A stretch of 35,776 bases of DNA from Caldalkalibacillus thermarum (GTDB taxonomy: Bacteria; Bacillota; Bacilli; Caldalkalibacillales; Caldalkalibacillaceae), in NCBI RefSeq assembly GCF_014644735.1, contig NZ_BMKZ01000035.1, positions 1 through 35,776 of the forward strand. The letters run 5' to 3'. Each line of letters starts with the position of its first letter. Within the stretch, counting starts at the first letter, position 1. Position numbers and translations under genes: made by a program. Of this stretch, positions 23,995 to 33,055 are shown piece after piece. A model generated the notes under the pieces. That model was not told the origin of the DNA, did no database searches, and worked only from the letters and a program-made list of their open reading frames with translations.

Positions 23995-25107
23995 TTAGAG
24001 AGATTTCATTTCACCAGGATAAGATTCAAACACTTTCTGTTGTTCCTGCAGGTTCCACGTAGGTTCTTCAAAGACATACTTAAACATGTCAGCGGGGTCA
24101 GCTTGCGGATAGGCTTCCATGGTTTTGACAGCTTCATCAATCTCCCTGGTGAAAGTTTCCCTCAAGCCCTGGGCCCATTCCTCATCCCAGTCTCCCTGTT
24201 TTTTCAGCGCTTTTTCCATGCGGTCCAAGGGGTCGAATATCCGGCGCTGTTCACTTTCCTTTTGATCACGGTATTTGGTCGGGTCGTCAGCAGTGGTGTG
24301 GGCACCGTAACGCCAGGTGACAGCTTCAATCAGAGTGGGTTCTCCTTTCTCCCTCGCCCTGTGCAAGGCCGTTTTTGTGGCAGTATAAACGGCGAGACCA
24401 TCATTTCCGTCCACTCTGATCCCAGCAAGATCATAAGCTAAAGCTTTTTGGGCAATCGTTTTACTCCTCATCTGTCTCTCCATCGGTACGCTGATGGCAA
24501 AACCATTGTTCTGGCAGAAAAACACCACGGGAACATGAAACACACTGGCAAAATTTAAACCTTCATGAAAATCCCCTTCACTGGTGGCCCCGTCGCCAAA
24601 ATAAACAATGGCCGCCTGCCGGGAACCTTTCATTTTCTCTGCCCAAGCGGCTCCCACGGCATGTGGAATCTGGGTGGCGATGGGTACCGAAGGAGGAAAA
24701 ATGTGTTTGCCTTCTGGCGGGACACATCCTTCCATCCGGGCAGCCCAGTACAACAGGACCTGGACCATGGAATGGCCGAAGGTTAATGTGGCCGCATGAT
24801 CGCGATAGGTGGGAAAAAGCCAGTCTTTTTCATCCAAGGCCAGAGCACTGCCGACCTGGGCTGCTTCTTGCCCTTCAAACGGGGCATAGGTGCCAATGCG
24901 CCCTTGGCGCTGCAAGTTGACACATTTGCGGTCAAACAGGCGGGCTCTCAGCATCTGTGCATATATTTGGCGCATCAGCGCCACATCATAATGGGCTTGG
25001 CCTTCCTCCGACAATGTTCCGTCGGGGGCGATCAATTGGTACAGGGGATATTGTTCTTCCAGTGAACGGGCCTCAAGTTTCAATTGCTGAGTAACAGGGG
25101 TATTCAT
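23995..25107 (-). CDS. 2-oxoacid dehydrogenase E1 alpha subunit
   Basis: The 370-residue protein holds the thiamine-diphosphate motif [20 protein letters not shown] ending with the NN of CQNNGFAIS. It also has [20 protein letters not shown] and the phosphorylation-loop-like [14 protein letters not shown]. It resembles Bacillus PdhA and branched-chain E1 alpha; the sequence alone does not fix the substrate. It starts at 25107, overlapping the phenylalanine dehydrogenase stop as ATGA, so the two are translationally coupled. That coupling is the best hint that the substrate is phenylpyruvate, the product of that dehydrogenase. IS110 follows it. Confidence 0.93.
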   Translation of the reverse strand: MNTPVTQQLKLEARSLEEQYPLYQLIAPDGTLSEEGQAHYDVALMRQIYAQMLRARLFDRKCVNLQRQGRIGTYAPFEGQEAAQVGSALALDEKDWLFPTYRDHAATLTFGHSMVQVLLYWAARMEGCVPPEGKHIFPPSVPIATQIPHAVGAAWAEKMKGSRQAAIVYFGDGATSEGDFHEGLNFASVFHVPVVFFCQNNGFAISVPMERQMRSKTIAQKALAYDLAGIRVDGNDGLAVYTATKTALHRAREKGEPTLIEAVTWRYGAHTTADDPTKYRDQKESEQRRIFDPLDRMEKALKKQGDWDEEWAQGLRETFTREIDEAVKTMEAYPQADPADMFKYVFEEPTWNLQEQQKVFESYPGEMKSL

Positions 25108-26219
25108 AAACGTCTCACCCTCCACTTCGGTGGTTTGTCAGGGGAGAAGAAACTGTTCAGCCGGGCGCGTTTTTGCAGGCGTTCTTCCACAAACTGATTG
25201 GCCGCTTCCACTGTTGAAACCGCTTTCTTTTCGGCGCTTTGAAAAATCTCAAACAATGTGTCATACAACGCCCTGGTTTTCTTCAACACCCTCGCTTTGT
25301 TGGGACCGTATAATTCATCGGAAACCTGAATCAGTCCCCCGGCATTGACAATGTAGTCAGGGGCATAAAGAATGTTTTTGGCTTGCAGCACTTTGCCATG
25401 CCGGTCTTCCAACAGCTGATTGTTAGCAGCACCGCAGACAGCTTTCACTTTAAGGCGTTCAATGGTCTCGTCATTGATAATGCCGCCGATGGCACAAGGC
25501 ACAAAGACATCAGCCCCTACCCCGTAAATGTCATCAGCGGTAACTGCCTGAACATGACCTGGGTATTGGTACGCTTTTTCTTCCAGTTTGGCGATGGTTT
25601 CCGGATCCACATCTGTGACATAAACATTGGCCCCTTCTTTCAACAGCCCTTCGGCCACCTTGAACCCCACTTTGCCCAGTCCCTGGACAGCAAAGATCCG
25701 TTCAGTGAGAACGTCAGTGCCCCATAAAAACTGGCTGACAGCCCTCAGGCCTTGCATAACCCCAAAGGCGGTGGTGACGGACGAATCCCCGTTCCCTCCA
25801 TATTCTTCCGGCAAGCCGACAATAAAGCTGGTTTCCTTGTACGCCTGAACAAAATCCTCAGGTGTTGTTCCCATGTCGGTACCGGTGTAGAAACGTCCGT
25901 TCAAACTCTGCACAAACTGGCCGAAGGCCCGAAACAGCTCCGGTGTTTTATCTTTGCGGGGGTCGCCAATAATTACCGCTTTTCCTCCGCCGAAATCCAC
26001 ATCGGCAGCCACACATTTATAGGTCATGCCTTTCGACAGACGCAGTACGTCAGTTAAAGCTTCCTCTTCACTTTTATACGGTAACATGCGGCAACCACCC
26101 AAGGCCGGGCCCAAGGTAGTATTATGAATGGCAATAATGGCTTTTAAGCCCGTATGGGGATCATTGCAGAACATGACTTGTTCATGCTCGCTGATTTGAT
26201 CAAAAGTCACCGTACTCAT
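25104..26219 (-). CDS. phenylalanine dehydrogenase
   Basis: The enzyme oxidatively deaminates L-phenylalanine to phenylpyruvate with NAD. The 371-residue protein has the Glu/Leu/Phe/Val dehydrogenase fold: [11 protein letters not shown] with Lys80, [10 protein letters not shown] with Asp115, and the NAD motif GLGKVG at 180-185. Two positions separate phenylalanine from leucine dehydrogenases. Here Gly113 (YTGTD; leucine enzymes have Ala) and Leu296 (NAGGLIQV; leucine enzymes have Val) are both of the phenylalanine type. [10 protein letters not shown] and the end [12 protein letters not shown] also match Bacillus phenylalanine dehydrogenases. It overlaps its neighbours on both sides by ATGA, deep within a Paa operon. 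Confidence 0.93.
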   Translation of the reverse strand: MSTVTFDQISEHEQVMFCNDPHTGLKAIIAIHNTTLGPALGGCRMLPYKSEEEALTDVLRLSKGMTYKCVAADVDFGGGKAVIIGDPRKDKTPELFRAFGQFVQSLNGRFYTGTDMGTTPEDFVQAYKETSFIVGLPEEYGGNGDSSVTTAFGVMQGLRAVSQFLWGTDVLTERIFAVQGLGKVGFKVAEGLLKEGANVYVTDVDPETIAKLEEKAYQYPGHVQAVTADDIYGVGADVFVPCAIGGIINDETIERLKVKAVCGAANNQLLEDRHGKVLQAKNILYAPDYIVNAGGLIQVSDELYGPNKARVLKKTRALYDTLFEIFQSAEKKAVSTVEAANQFVEERLQKRARLNSFFSPDKPPKWRVRRL

Positions 26220-27220
26220 CTTCTCTCCTCCCCGCTGAATTCCCCCAGGGAGAGAGCCCCCAGGGCCTGATAAGCTTCGTCTACCATGGATTCAAACAAC
26301 TCTTGCACAGTCACGATCCTGTCGATGGCCCCACTGATCTGCCCGGCGTTAACATGTCCCTGGTCCAGCTGTCCCAAGATAGCGCCCCGGTAGTGGCTTT
26401 CTTCATCCAGTTTTCGCAAAAATTCATGTTCCTCCATGCCATCCCGTTCAGCCTGGGCTATCCGCTCGGCATACGGCGTTTTAAGCAGGCGCGTCACCCT
26501 GCCGTAACGCCGGCCCACAACCAAGGTGTCTTCATCCCCGCTTTCAAGGAGCGCCTGTTGGTAATGCTCATGGACATGGGCTTCCATGGTGGCGATGAGA
26601 CGGGTACCCATCTGCACGCCACGGGCTCCCAAAGCCAGAGCAGCCAAAAACCCCCTTCCATCTCCGATTCCCCCGGCGGCCACCACTGGACAACTGACAG
26701 CCCGGGCCACCTGGGGGATGAGGGTCATGGTGGTTAATTCCTTGGGCGAATTTTTCCCAGCGGCTTCAAACCCTTCGGCCACAATAACATCAGCCCCGGC
26801 TTCTTCCGCTTTTTTAGCCTGCCTAACGGTGGAGACGACCACCATGACTTTAATCCCTTCGGCTTTCAGCCGCTCTGCCCATGGTTGGGGATTGCCTGCC
26901 GATAAGGAGACCACAGGTATTTTATATGTCAAGATGAGGTCCATCACGCCCTGGATGTTCGGATGGACGGACAGGGGAACATTGAGCCCGTATTCATAAC
27001 GGTCACCCAACAGGTCCAGCACTTTCTTTACCTTAGCTTCCACTTCGCCCACTGGCAGGGAGCCGGCCCCGATCTGGCCCAGGCCCCCCGCCCGGGAAAC
27101 AGCAGCACACAGTTCAGGGGGTGAAATATTTCCCATTCCCCCTTGAATAAAGGGGTAGTGGAGTTTGAGAGGAGAAAGATGGCTGGCCAGATTACTGCAC
27201 CAGGTGTCCTTGGAGATCAT
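26216..27220 (-). CDS. nitronate monooxygenase / 2-nitropropane dioxygenase family flavoprotein
   Basis: The 334-residue TIM-barrel flavoprotein has [43 protein letters not shown] and [20 protein letters not shown] with [15 protein letters not shown], the FMN-phosphate site of the family. Family members include nitronate monooxygenases and FabK-type enoyl reductases. The role in phenylacetate catabolism is not known to me; removal of a toxic by-product or a flavin-dependent reduction are possibilities. The ATG at 27220 has AAAGGGG upstream and lies within the end of the preceding gene. The longer frame to 27388 only shadows that gene. Confidence 0.85.
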   Translation of the reverse strand: MISKDTWCSNLASHLSPLKLHYPFIQGGMGNISPPELCAAVSRAGGLGQIGAGSLPVGEVEAKVKKVLDLLGDRYEYGLNVPLSVHPNIQGVMDLILTYKIPVVSLSAGNPQPWAERLKAEGIKVMVVVSTVRQAKKAEEAGADVIVAEGFEAAGKNSPKELTTMTLIPQVARAVSCPVVAAGGIGDGRGFLAALALGARGVQMGTRLIATMEAHVHEHYQQALLESGDEDTLVVGRRYGRVTRLLKTPYAERIAQAERDGMEEHEFLRKLDEESHYRGAILGQLDQGHVNAGQISGAIDRIVTVQELFESMVDEAYQALGALSLGEFSGEERR

Positions 27221-27953
27221 GGCGATAAAACCCCTTTCCAGTGTGCAGACCCAGTTGACGGGCCAGCACTTTTTTCCGCAATAACGGCGCCGGCCGGTAG
27301 CGGTCATCTCCCAAATCCCGGTGTAGGCCTTGTAAAATCCACAGGATGTGTTCAAGACCGATTTTATCCGCCCACTCCAGAGGGCCAAAGGGATAATTGG
27401 TTCCCTTTTTCATGGCAATGTCGATATCCTTTGCGCTGGCAACGCCTTCAGCCAGGGTATGGGCAGCCTCATTGATGATCAAAGCGAGGGTGCGGGGGAA
27501 AATACCGCCCACTTCATCAACCACGGTTTCCACTTCTTTGCCGTATTGACCCAGCAAATCCTGGACCTTTTCCACCAATGGAGAGTCTGCTTGCAACGGG
27601 ACGGAAAGTTCCATCACGTTCATATCCTCAAAGTGAAGGGGATGATAGCCGAATAAACGCTGGGGCTTTTGACACCAGCTGGCCATTTCCGTGGCCGAAT
27701 GGTGCAGGAAGGAACAGAGCAGAGGGACATCTTGATCCAGCAGCTGATCCAGGGTTTGAACCAGCCGCTTTTTATCCTCACTGGGGCCGGTCAGGGTATC
27801 AAAGGCGAGACCAATACCATCCAAATGATCTTTTTCCGCTTTCAAATCTAGAGCAGAAAGGGTGATTATTTCCACCTGGTCTTGCGGCCACCATTTACCC
27901 ACGGAAACATTGAACCGGGTATCGCCTGTGACAAGCACTTTGAGTTTAGTCAT
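27192..27953 (-). CDS. 3-hydroxyacyl-CoA dehydrogenase-like protein with degenerate NAD domain
   Basis: The 253-residue protein has a convincing C-terminal 3-hydroxyacyl-CoA dehydrogenase domain: GGIFPRTLALIINEAAHTLA, then KGTNYPFGPLEWADKIGLEH, ending [10 protein letters not shown]. The N-terminal half is short and lacks the GxGxxG nucleotide site; the first strand reads KLKVLVTGDTRFNVSVG. It overlaps the end of paaH by 8 bases. Either it pairs with PaaH to supply a second C-terminal domain, or it has become a binding or structural subunit. An independent NAD-linked activity looks unlikely from the sequence. Confidence 0.8.
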   Translation of the reverse strand: MTKLKVLVTGDTRFNVSVGKWWPQDQVEIITLSALDLKAEKDHLDGIGLAFDTLTGPSEDKKRLVQTLDQLLDQDVPLLCSFLHHSATEMASWCQKPQRLFGYHPLHFEDMNVMELSVPLQADSPLVEKVQDLLGQYGKEVETVVDEVGGIFPRTLALIINEAAHTLAEGVASAKDIDIAMKKGTNYPFGPLEWADKIGLEHILWILQGLHRDLGDDRYRPAPLLRKKVLARQLGLHTGKGFYRHDLQGHLVQ

Positions 27954-28839
27954 AGGTGTAAAACCCCTTTCCAGTTTTTCTCCCCAGCCGGCCGCTTTTC
28001 ACCATCTGTTCCTGCAGGGGATGAGGCCTGAAGCGGGCATCACCGTGAAAAGCCTGAAACAGTGAAGAGGTGGTCGCAAAATTGATATCGATCCCGATCA
28101 TATCCTGGAGTTCAAAGGGACCCATTTTAAATCCGGCTCCCTTCATGACCCGGTCGATCGTCTGGAAGTCAGCCAACCCTTCACCGTAGATCTTCAGGGC
28201 TTCGTTATAGAAGGGTCTGGCCACACGGTTGACGATAAAACCGGGTGTATCCTTTACTCTGACAGGGGATTTACCCACCATTTTTAAAAACTGGTAAATA
28301 TCGTCCACGAGTTTTTCGTCCGTTTCCAGCCCTTGGATCACTTCCACCAGCGGCATAACAGGAGCGGGATTGAAAAAGTGCATGCCTAGCACCCTTTCCG
28401 GGCAGGTGGTGGCACTGGCCATTTCCGATATGGACAGAGACGAGGTATTGGAGGCATAAATAAGGCCGGGTCCGTAACTTTCCGTCAAAGTTTTGAACAA
28501 GTCTTTTTTCACGTTGATTTTTTCAATAATGGCTTCGATGATCAAGGCCCCCCGGTGCCCGCTGAAACTGTTGGTACAACGGAGAGCTTCCAGCTTTTCC
28601 GCGGCAAATCCTTGAGGCACCTTCCCCTTTTCCTCCAGGCGCAGGAGGCGTGTTTCAATTTCGTTCTTAGCATGATCTAAGACATCCTGGGACACATCGA
28701 TCAATGTGACAGGATAGGCATGTTGTAAGAAGAATTGGGCGATACCCCGCCCCATCGTACCGGCTCCAACAACAATAATCCCTGTTTTGAACTGTTCAGC
28801 AATCGATTGGGTACCGTCTTGCTCCCATTCCTTCGACAT
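27946..28839 (-). CDS. paaH: 3-hydroxyadipyl-CoA dehydrogenase PaaH
   Basis: PaaH oxidises 3-hydroxyadipyl-CoA to 3-oxoadipyl-CoA. The 297-residue protein has a Rossmann domain with GIIVVGAGTMGRGIAQFFLQ, the catalytic region SNTSSLSISEMA, GMHFFNPAPVMPLVEVI with the active-site His, and a C-terminal domain with GFIVNRVARPFYNEAL and GPFELQDMIGIDIN. The length is that of single-unit bacterial hydroxybutyryl-CoA dehydrogenases, shorter than E. coli PaaH, which has a duplicated C-terminal part. The next gene encodes a separate protein with just such a second domain. It starts 5 bases after paaG. Confidence 0.9.
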   Translation of the reverse strand: MSKEWEQDGTQSIAEQFKTGIIVVGAGTMGRGIAQFFLQHAYPVTLIDVSQDVLDHAKNEIETRLLRLEEKGKVPQGFAAEKLEALRCTNSFSGHRGALIIEAIIEKINVKKDLFKTLTESYGPGLIYASNTSSLSISEMASATTCPERVLGMHFFNPAPVMPLVEVIQGLETDEKLVDDIYQFLKMVGKSPVRVKDTPGFIVNRVARPFYNEALKIYGEGLADFQTIDRVMKGAGFKMGPFELQDMIGIDINFATTSSLFQAFHGDARFRPHPLQEQMVKSGRLGRKTGKGFYTYD

Positions 28840-28844
28840 GGTCT

Positions 28845-29627
28845 CTACTTCCCTTCGAAGCGCGGTTTTCTTTTTTCAAAGAAAGCTTGAACTCCTTCTT
28901 GATGATCACGGGTCTTTCCGGCAATTTCCTGGGCATAGGCTTCATATTCCAGCGCTTCTTCCAATGTGCGGCTGTGCAAAGCTCTGTCCATGGTGCGCTT
29001 GATCAAGCCTATGGCCCGGGTCGGCATCTCCGCCAACCGTTTGGCAAACCGGAACGCTTCTTCATCCAGCTTGCCGGCTTCCACCACACGGTTCACCAGG
29101 CCCAGCTCATACGCTTTTTCAGCAGTGATTTTTTCACCCAGGACAGCCAGTTCCATCGCTTTGGCCAACCCGACGAGCCTGGGCAGGAAATAACAGCTTC
29201 CCGAATCGGGAATCAGGCCGATGTGGATAAAGGCTTCAATAAAGCTGGCCTGATCCGACGCAATGCGGAAATCGCAAGCCAGGGCCAGGCTGCAACCTGC
29301 ACCGGCAGCCACTCCGTTCACCGCAGCAACCACCGGTTTTTCCAGGTTGCGGATGGCCAGAATCATGGGATTGTACCGTTTACGTAAAAATTGCCCATGG
29401 TTCACTGGCTTGTCACCCTTTACACTGGCCAAATCCTCGCCGGCGGAGAAGGCCCGGCCGGCTCCGGTCAGAAGCACGGCCCGTATCTCATCATTTGTGG
29501 CGATGTCTTTGAACGCCTTGGTGATCTCCTTGTTCATCTCTTCCGTAAAGGCATTCAGTTTGTCCGGGCGGTTTAAGGTCACGATAGCCACTTGATCCTC
29601 GATTTCAAAACGAATGGTGGTGTACAT
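28845..29627 (-). CDS. paaG: 1,2-epoxyphenylacetyl-CoA isomerase PaaG
   Basis: PaaG turns the ring epoxide of phenylacetyl-CoA into oxepin-CoA and also shifts a double bond later in the pathway. The 260-residue crotonase-fold protein has the oxyanion-hole residues in RAFSAGEDLA and GVAAGAGCSLALACD. The first hydratase Glu is replaced (Ser113 in GCSLAL), and an Asp follows at 141 (LIPDSGS). This is the isomerase pattern, not the hydratase pattern. The ATG at 29627 has GGGGGGAA upstream. The frame extends to 29717 but only over the end of paaF. Confidence 0.9.
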   Translation of the reverse strand: MYTTIRFEIEDQVAIVTLNRPDKLNAFTEEMNKEITKAFKDIATNDEIRAVLLTGAGRAFSAGEDLASVKGDKPVNHGQFLRKRYNPMILAIRNLEKPVVAAVNGVAAGAGCSLALACDFRIASDQASFIEAFIHIGLIPDSGSCYFLPRLVGLAKAMELAVLGEKITAEKAYELGLVNRVVEAGKLDEEAFRFAKRLAEMPTRAIGLIKRTMDRALHSRTLEEALEYEAYAQEIAGKTRDHQEGVQAFFEKRKPRFEGK

Positions 29628-29638
29628 GCTGTTCCCCC

Positions 29639-30412
29639 CTACCGACCTTTGAACTGGGGCGTTCTTTTTTCCTGAAAAGCCTTCATGCCTTCCACACGGT
29701 CTTCCGTGCCAAAACACATGTAAAACGCATTGCGTTCAAAATCCATTCCCACCTGGGTCGGGGTATCCAGGGCCTTATAGACCGCCTCCTTGATGAGCGT
29801 CACAGCCACTGGAGACTTTTGGGCGATTTCATGAGCCAAGCTTAACGCTTCCTGCATGACCAGTTCATCTGGCACCAGCTTGGTCACTAAACCACATTCA
29901 TAGGCCACCCTGGCGGGAAGCGGTTTTCCGGTCAAAAGGTATTCCATCGCCCGGGCTTTTCCCAGGGCTTTTGTCAAACGCTGGGTGCCACCTGCACCAG
30001 GCATGACACCCAAATTAATCTCCGGCTGGCCGAATATAGCATTTTCGGAGGCGACGATCATATCGCAGCTCATGGCCAGTTCACACCCGCCTCCCAAAGC
30101 ATAGCCCTGAACCGCTGCAATCAGCGGCTTGGTGAAGCGGGGGATGATATCCCAGACGAGAAACTGGTTTTTCATCTTGATTTCGGCCAGTGACACATCT
30201 GCCATCTCATCTATGTCGGCACCGGCGGCAAAGGCTTTCCCATTTCCCGTCAAAATGATGGCCCGGACGCTGTCATCATCTTGCAGCGCCTTGAGCTGGT
30301 CGACCAATTCATCCATGAGGGCCAGGTTTAACGCATTTAAGACCTGGGGACGGTTGAGGCGCAGGATGGCGACCGGTCCTTCAATGTTTTTTAAGACCAA
30401 AGGCTGGCTCAT
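29639..30412 (-). CDS. paaF: 2,3-dehydroadipyl-CoA hydratase PaaF
   Basis: PaaF adds water to 2,3-dehydroadipyl-CoA. The 257-residue enoyl-CoA hydratase keeps both catalytic glutamates: Glu111 in ALGGGCELAMSCD and Glu131 in IFGQPEINLGVMPGAGGTQR. The oxyanion hole is NGKAFAAGADIDEM, and the C-terminus is KRTPQFKGR. The ATG at 30412 is preceded by AGGTGA; a GTG at 30421 abuts the upstream stop and is less likely. The name paaF, rather than the hydratase upstream at 30779, rests on general similarity and order only, so the two could be swapped in function. Confidence 0.85.
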   Translation of the reverse strand: MSQPLVLKNIEGPVAILRLNRPQVLNALNLALMDELVDQLKALQDDDSVRAIILTGNGKAFAAGADIDEMADVSLAEIKMKNQFLVWDIIPRFTKPLIAAVQGYALGGGCELAMSCDMIVASENAIFGQPEINLGVMPGAGGTQRLTKALGKARAMEYLLTGKPLPARVAYECGLVTKLVPDELVMQEALSLAHEIAQKSPVAVTLIKEAVYKALDTPTQVGMDFERNAFYMCFGTEDRVEGMKAFQEKRTPQFKGR

Positions 30413-30421
30413 CACCGTCAC

Positions 30422-30742
30422 CTACCCGTCGATCACTTCGGATTCCGTCACTTCCCCCAGCATCATGGTAACCAGTTTGCCGGCGAAGCCCATCAAATCT
30501 TTGGCTGCCGCCTTCCCTTCCTCAGACTGCATGGCTTGATTAAGAGCCTCTTTATTTTCAAAATACATTTCTGCCAAGAGATAATAAGGACTTTCGCCCA
30601 TAGGGGCCCCATAAATTTTGGTCACTTCCATTCTTTTCAGCCCCGGCATTTTTTTGGCCAATGGCGCATGAATATTTTCATAGTGTTCGTCAAAGGCTTT
30701 GGGATCCTCAGGTTGTTTATACAAAGCAATTAATTTAACCAT
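30422..30742 (-). CDS. EthD-family protein
   Basis: The 106-residue protein has a dimeric ferredoxin-like fold of the EthD type: VKLIALYKQPEDPKAFDEHY, ENIHAPLAKKMPGLKRMEV and PYYLLAEMYFENKEALNQAM. EthD proteins accompany monooxygenases and polyketide or ether-degrading systems and can act as small isomerases, cyclases or decarboxylases. The role here is unknown; rearrangement of the unstable epoxide/oxepin or ring-opened intermediates is an attractive guess. The ATG at 30742 lies 9 bases after AGGAGG. An ATG at 30751 lies within that site. Its position between two hydratase genes implies pathway use. Confidence 0.75.
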   Translation of the reverse strand: MVKLIALYKQPEDPKAFDEHYENIHAPLAKKMPGLKRMEVTKIYGAPMGESPYYLLAEMYFENKEALNQAMQSEEGKAAAKDLMGFAGKLVTMMLGEVTESEVIDG

Positions 30743-30778
30743 GACTAACATCCTCCTTAGTTCATAGGGCCGCCACGT

Positions 30779-31579
30779 TCAGCGGCCTTTGAATTGAGGT
30801 TTGCGTTTTTCACTGAAGGCTTCTAAGGCCTCCACCCGGTCTTCCGTAGGGATTAAGACTTCATAGGCTTTGTTCTCGATGGCCATACCGGTCTGTGTAT
30901 CCACATCAAAACCGTGATCGATAGCATGCTTGGCCTGAATGACGGCCAAGGGAGCCATCTCTTCCAAACGCCGGGCGGCTTCCAGAGCCAGCTCCCACAC
31001 ATTTTCAGCCGTACCGTTGAGAAGTCCCAGCTGCTCGGCTTCTCTGGCCTCGATCCGCTTGGCCATCATGATTAACTCCTTGGCTTTGGCCTTGCCGATA
31101 AGCTTTGGCAGGCGAATGGTCCCTCCTGCTCCAGGGATGATCCCCAAGCTGACTTCCGTCAAACCCATTTTGGTTTCCGGATGGGCATAACGGAAATCGC
31201 AGGCCAATGCCAGCTCAAAACCGCCTCCAAAAGCATAGCCGTGGAGAACGGCAATGGTGGGCTGGGGAAGGGCTTCCAGTTGGTCACAAACGGTTCGGAT
31301 CTTATGCACATTGCGGCGCACTTGGTCATCAGTCAGGGTTTTGCGCTCTTTCAAGTCAGCCCCCACACAAAATCCTTTGCCCTCCCCCCGTAGCAAGACA
31401 GCGCGAATGCTCCGGTCATAACGTATGGCTTCCAAGGCTTCTCCCAACTCACAGAGGGTTTGGTAATTAAGGGCATTGAGGTTGTCGGGACGGTTCAAGG
31501 TTAAAATCGCCCGCCCGCCTTCTTTTTCCAAACGGACATTCTGCAGGCCAAGTTCAGTGTCGAAGGTCACTTTTTCCAC
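30779..31579 (-). CDS. enoyl-CoA hydratase/isomerase family protein
   Basis: The 266-residue crotonase-fold protein has [14 protein letters not shown] for the oxyanion hole and both catalytic glutamates: Glu122 in [13 protein letters not shown] and Glu142 in [16 protein letters not shown]. It should therefore be a true hydratase. The short basic stretch [12 protein letters not shown] and the end KRKPQFKGR are typical. Besides PaaF, the pathway may need a hydratase for ring-opened intermediates. The exact substrate is not evident. It follows paaJ by 3 bases. Confidence 0.85.
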   Translation of the reverse strand: MEKVTFDTELGLQNVRLEKEGGRAILTLNRPDNLNALNYQTLCELGEALEAIRYDRSIRAVLLRGEGKGFCVGADLKERKTLTDDQVRRNVHKIRTVCDQLEALPQPTIAVLHGYAFGGGFELALACDFRYAHPETKMGLTEVSLGIIPGAGGTIRLPKLIGKAKAKELIMMAKRIEAREAEQLGLLNGTAENVWELALEAARRLEEMAPLAVIQAKHAIDHGFDVDTQTGMAIENKAYEVLIPTEDRVEALEAFSEKRKPQFKGR

Positions 31580-31582
31580 GCT

Positions 31583-32785
31583 CTATTCTCCCCTTTGTAC
31601 GATAGTGGCGATGCCTTGCCCCACACCAATGCACATGGTGGCCAGTCCCCAGCTGGCATTCCGCCGTTTCATCTCGTACAGAAGGGTGGTCAGAATTCGC
31701 GCCCCACTGGCCCCTAGAGGATGTCCCAGGGCGATGGCTCCACCGTTGACATTCACCTTTTCCTGATCCAGTTCAAGCTGGCGGATGCAGGCCAAAGACT
31801 GGGAGGCAAAGGCTTCGTTCAATTCAATCAATTCAATATTGTCAATCGAAATTCCTGCCCGTTGCAACGCTTTTCTCGTCGCCGGAACGGGCCCGATCCC
31901 CATGATGTTGGGCTCCACGCCAGCTACAGCCGACGTCACATAACGGCCCAGGGGTTCCATTCCCAGCGCTTTGGACTTTTCAGCGCTCATGAGCAGCAAG
32001 GCAGCCGCACCATCATTGATGCCCGAGGCATTCCCCGCCGTTACGGTTCCATTTTCAAACAACGGTTTTAATTGAGCCAGTTTTTCCAACGTGGTGTTGG
32101 GCCGGGGATGCTCATCGGTGTCCACCACGGTTTCATTCCCTTTTTTGTCCCGAATCGTGACAGGAACAATCTCTTCCTTAAACTTGCCTGCTTCATAAGC
32201 CGCTTTATAGCGCATCTGGCTCTGGAAGGCGAAACGGTCTTGATCCTCCCGGCTGATGCCGAAGCGTTTGGCCACTTCCTCTGCCGTTTCCGGCATGGAT
32301 AAAGTGCCATACATGGCCTCCATTTTCGGATTGATAAACCGCCAGCCGATGGTGGTATCAAATAACTCATGATTGCCTCTGGGGAATTCCGACTCAGGTT
32401 TAGCCATCACCAATGGAGCCCGGGTCATGCTTTCCACCCCGCCAGCGATGTAGATATCCCCTTCGCCGGCCATGATTGCCCGTGCAGCTTGATTAACCGC
32501 ATCTAAACCTGATCCGCACAGCCGGTTAACGGTCGTCCCCCCCACTTCTTGGGGCAGACCAGCAAGAAGAAGGCCCATGCGTGCCACATTGCGATTGTCT
32601 TCACCAGCCTGATTGGCACAACCAAACACGACATCCTCGATTTCCTCCACCCTCACTTCCGGATTACGTTCCACCAACGCTTTGATCACATGGGCCGCCA
32701 GGTCATCGGGGCGCACATCTTTCAGCGCCCCTTTGTAGCGGCCGATGGGGGTTCTGACTGCATCAACAATGACAACTTCTCTCAT
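31583..32785 (-). CDS. paaJ: 3-oxoadipyl-CoA / 3-oxo-5,6-dehydrosuberyl-CoA thiolase PaaJ
   Basis: PaaJ cleaves two beta-oxoacyl-CoA intermediates to release acetyl-CoA and finally succinyl-CoA. The 400-residue thiolase has the nucleophile Cys90 in [16 protein letters not shown], the [14 protein letters not shown] segment, [10 protein letters not shown] with the active His, and the C-terminal [10 protein letters not shown] with the second catalytic Cys. [12 protein letters not shown] at the start matches the 400-residue PcaF/PaaJ group. PaaJ and general beta-ketothiolases are hard to separate by sequence, and the operon decides the name. It lies 15 bases after the aldehyde dehydrogenase remnant. 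Confidence 0.9.
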   Translation of the reverse strand: MREVVIVDAVRTPIGRYKGALKDVRPDDLAAHVIKALVERNPEVRVEEIEDVVFGCANQAGEDNRNVARMGLLLAGLPQEVGGTTVNRLCGSGLDAVNQAARAIMAGEGDIYIAGGVESMTRAPLVMAKPESEFPRGNHELFDTTIGWRFINPKMEAMYGTLSMPETAEEVAKRFGISREDQDRFAFQSQMRYKAAYEAGKFKEEIVPVTIRDKKGNETVVDTDEHPRPNTTLEKLAQLKPLFENGTVTAGNASGINDGAAALLLMSAEKSKALGMEPLGRYVTSAVAGVEPNIMGIGPVPATRKALQRAGISIDNIELIELNEAFASQSLACIRQLELDQEKVNVNGGAIALGHPLGASGARILTTLLYEMKRRNASWGLATMCIGVGQGIATIVQRGE

Positions 32786-32800
32786 CTGTCAACACCCCGT

Positions 32801-33004
32801 TTACACGCCAAAGGGATTAAGGGGTTTCGGACCGATGTAGGACAACACGCTTTTCGTTTCCGTATAGAGATCCAGCGTTTCACCGGTAAAGGCCACCTTG
32901 TCCACATAGGTGTTAAAGGTTGCACCGGATTCACTGTCAACAAATTGGCCTCCGATAAACATTTGATAGGTTTCTTTCACTTGGACAGTTGCTTGTGTGG
33001 TCAT
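32801..33004 (-). pseudogene. aldehyde dehydrogenase reduced by two in-frame internal deletions
   Basis: The 67-codon frame joins three separate pieces of one aldehyde dehydrogenase. The N-terminus MTTQATVQVKETYQMFIGGQ runs to FNTY. A short central block VDKVAFTGE follows, from the NAD-site loop just ahead of the catalytic region. The C-terminus TLDLYTETKSVLSYIGPKPL then closes the gene with a normal stop. Some 400 or more residues, including the catalytic Cys and Glu, are missing, yet all joins keep the frame. GGGGAGG lies upstream of the ATG. The intact ancestor probably served the operon, for example in oxidising the ring-opened semialdehyde. Confidence 0.8.
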
Positions 33005-33055
33005 TATAAACCTCCCCATCTATCGTGTAAGGTTTTGTGATATGATCATCAATCC

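Noticed and set aside
19800-25107. Ordinary pyruvate dehydrogenase operon
   Set aside because: The motifs alone would allow it, but there is no E3 gene, and E1 alpha is translationally coupled to phenylalanine dehydrogenase within a Paa operon. I kept a neutral family name in the feature list.
25104-26219. Leucine dehydrogenase
   Set aside because: The two specificity positions (Gly113, Leu296) and the flanking motifs [13 protein letters not shown] and NSFF...PKW fit phenylalanine dehydrogenase; leucine enzymes have TAED and GGV there.
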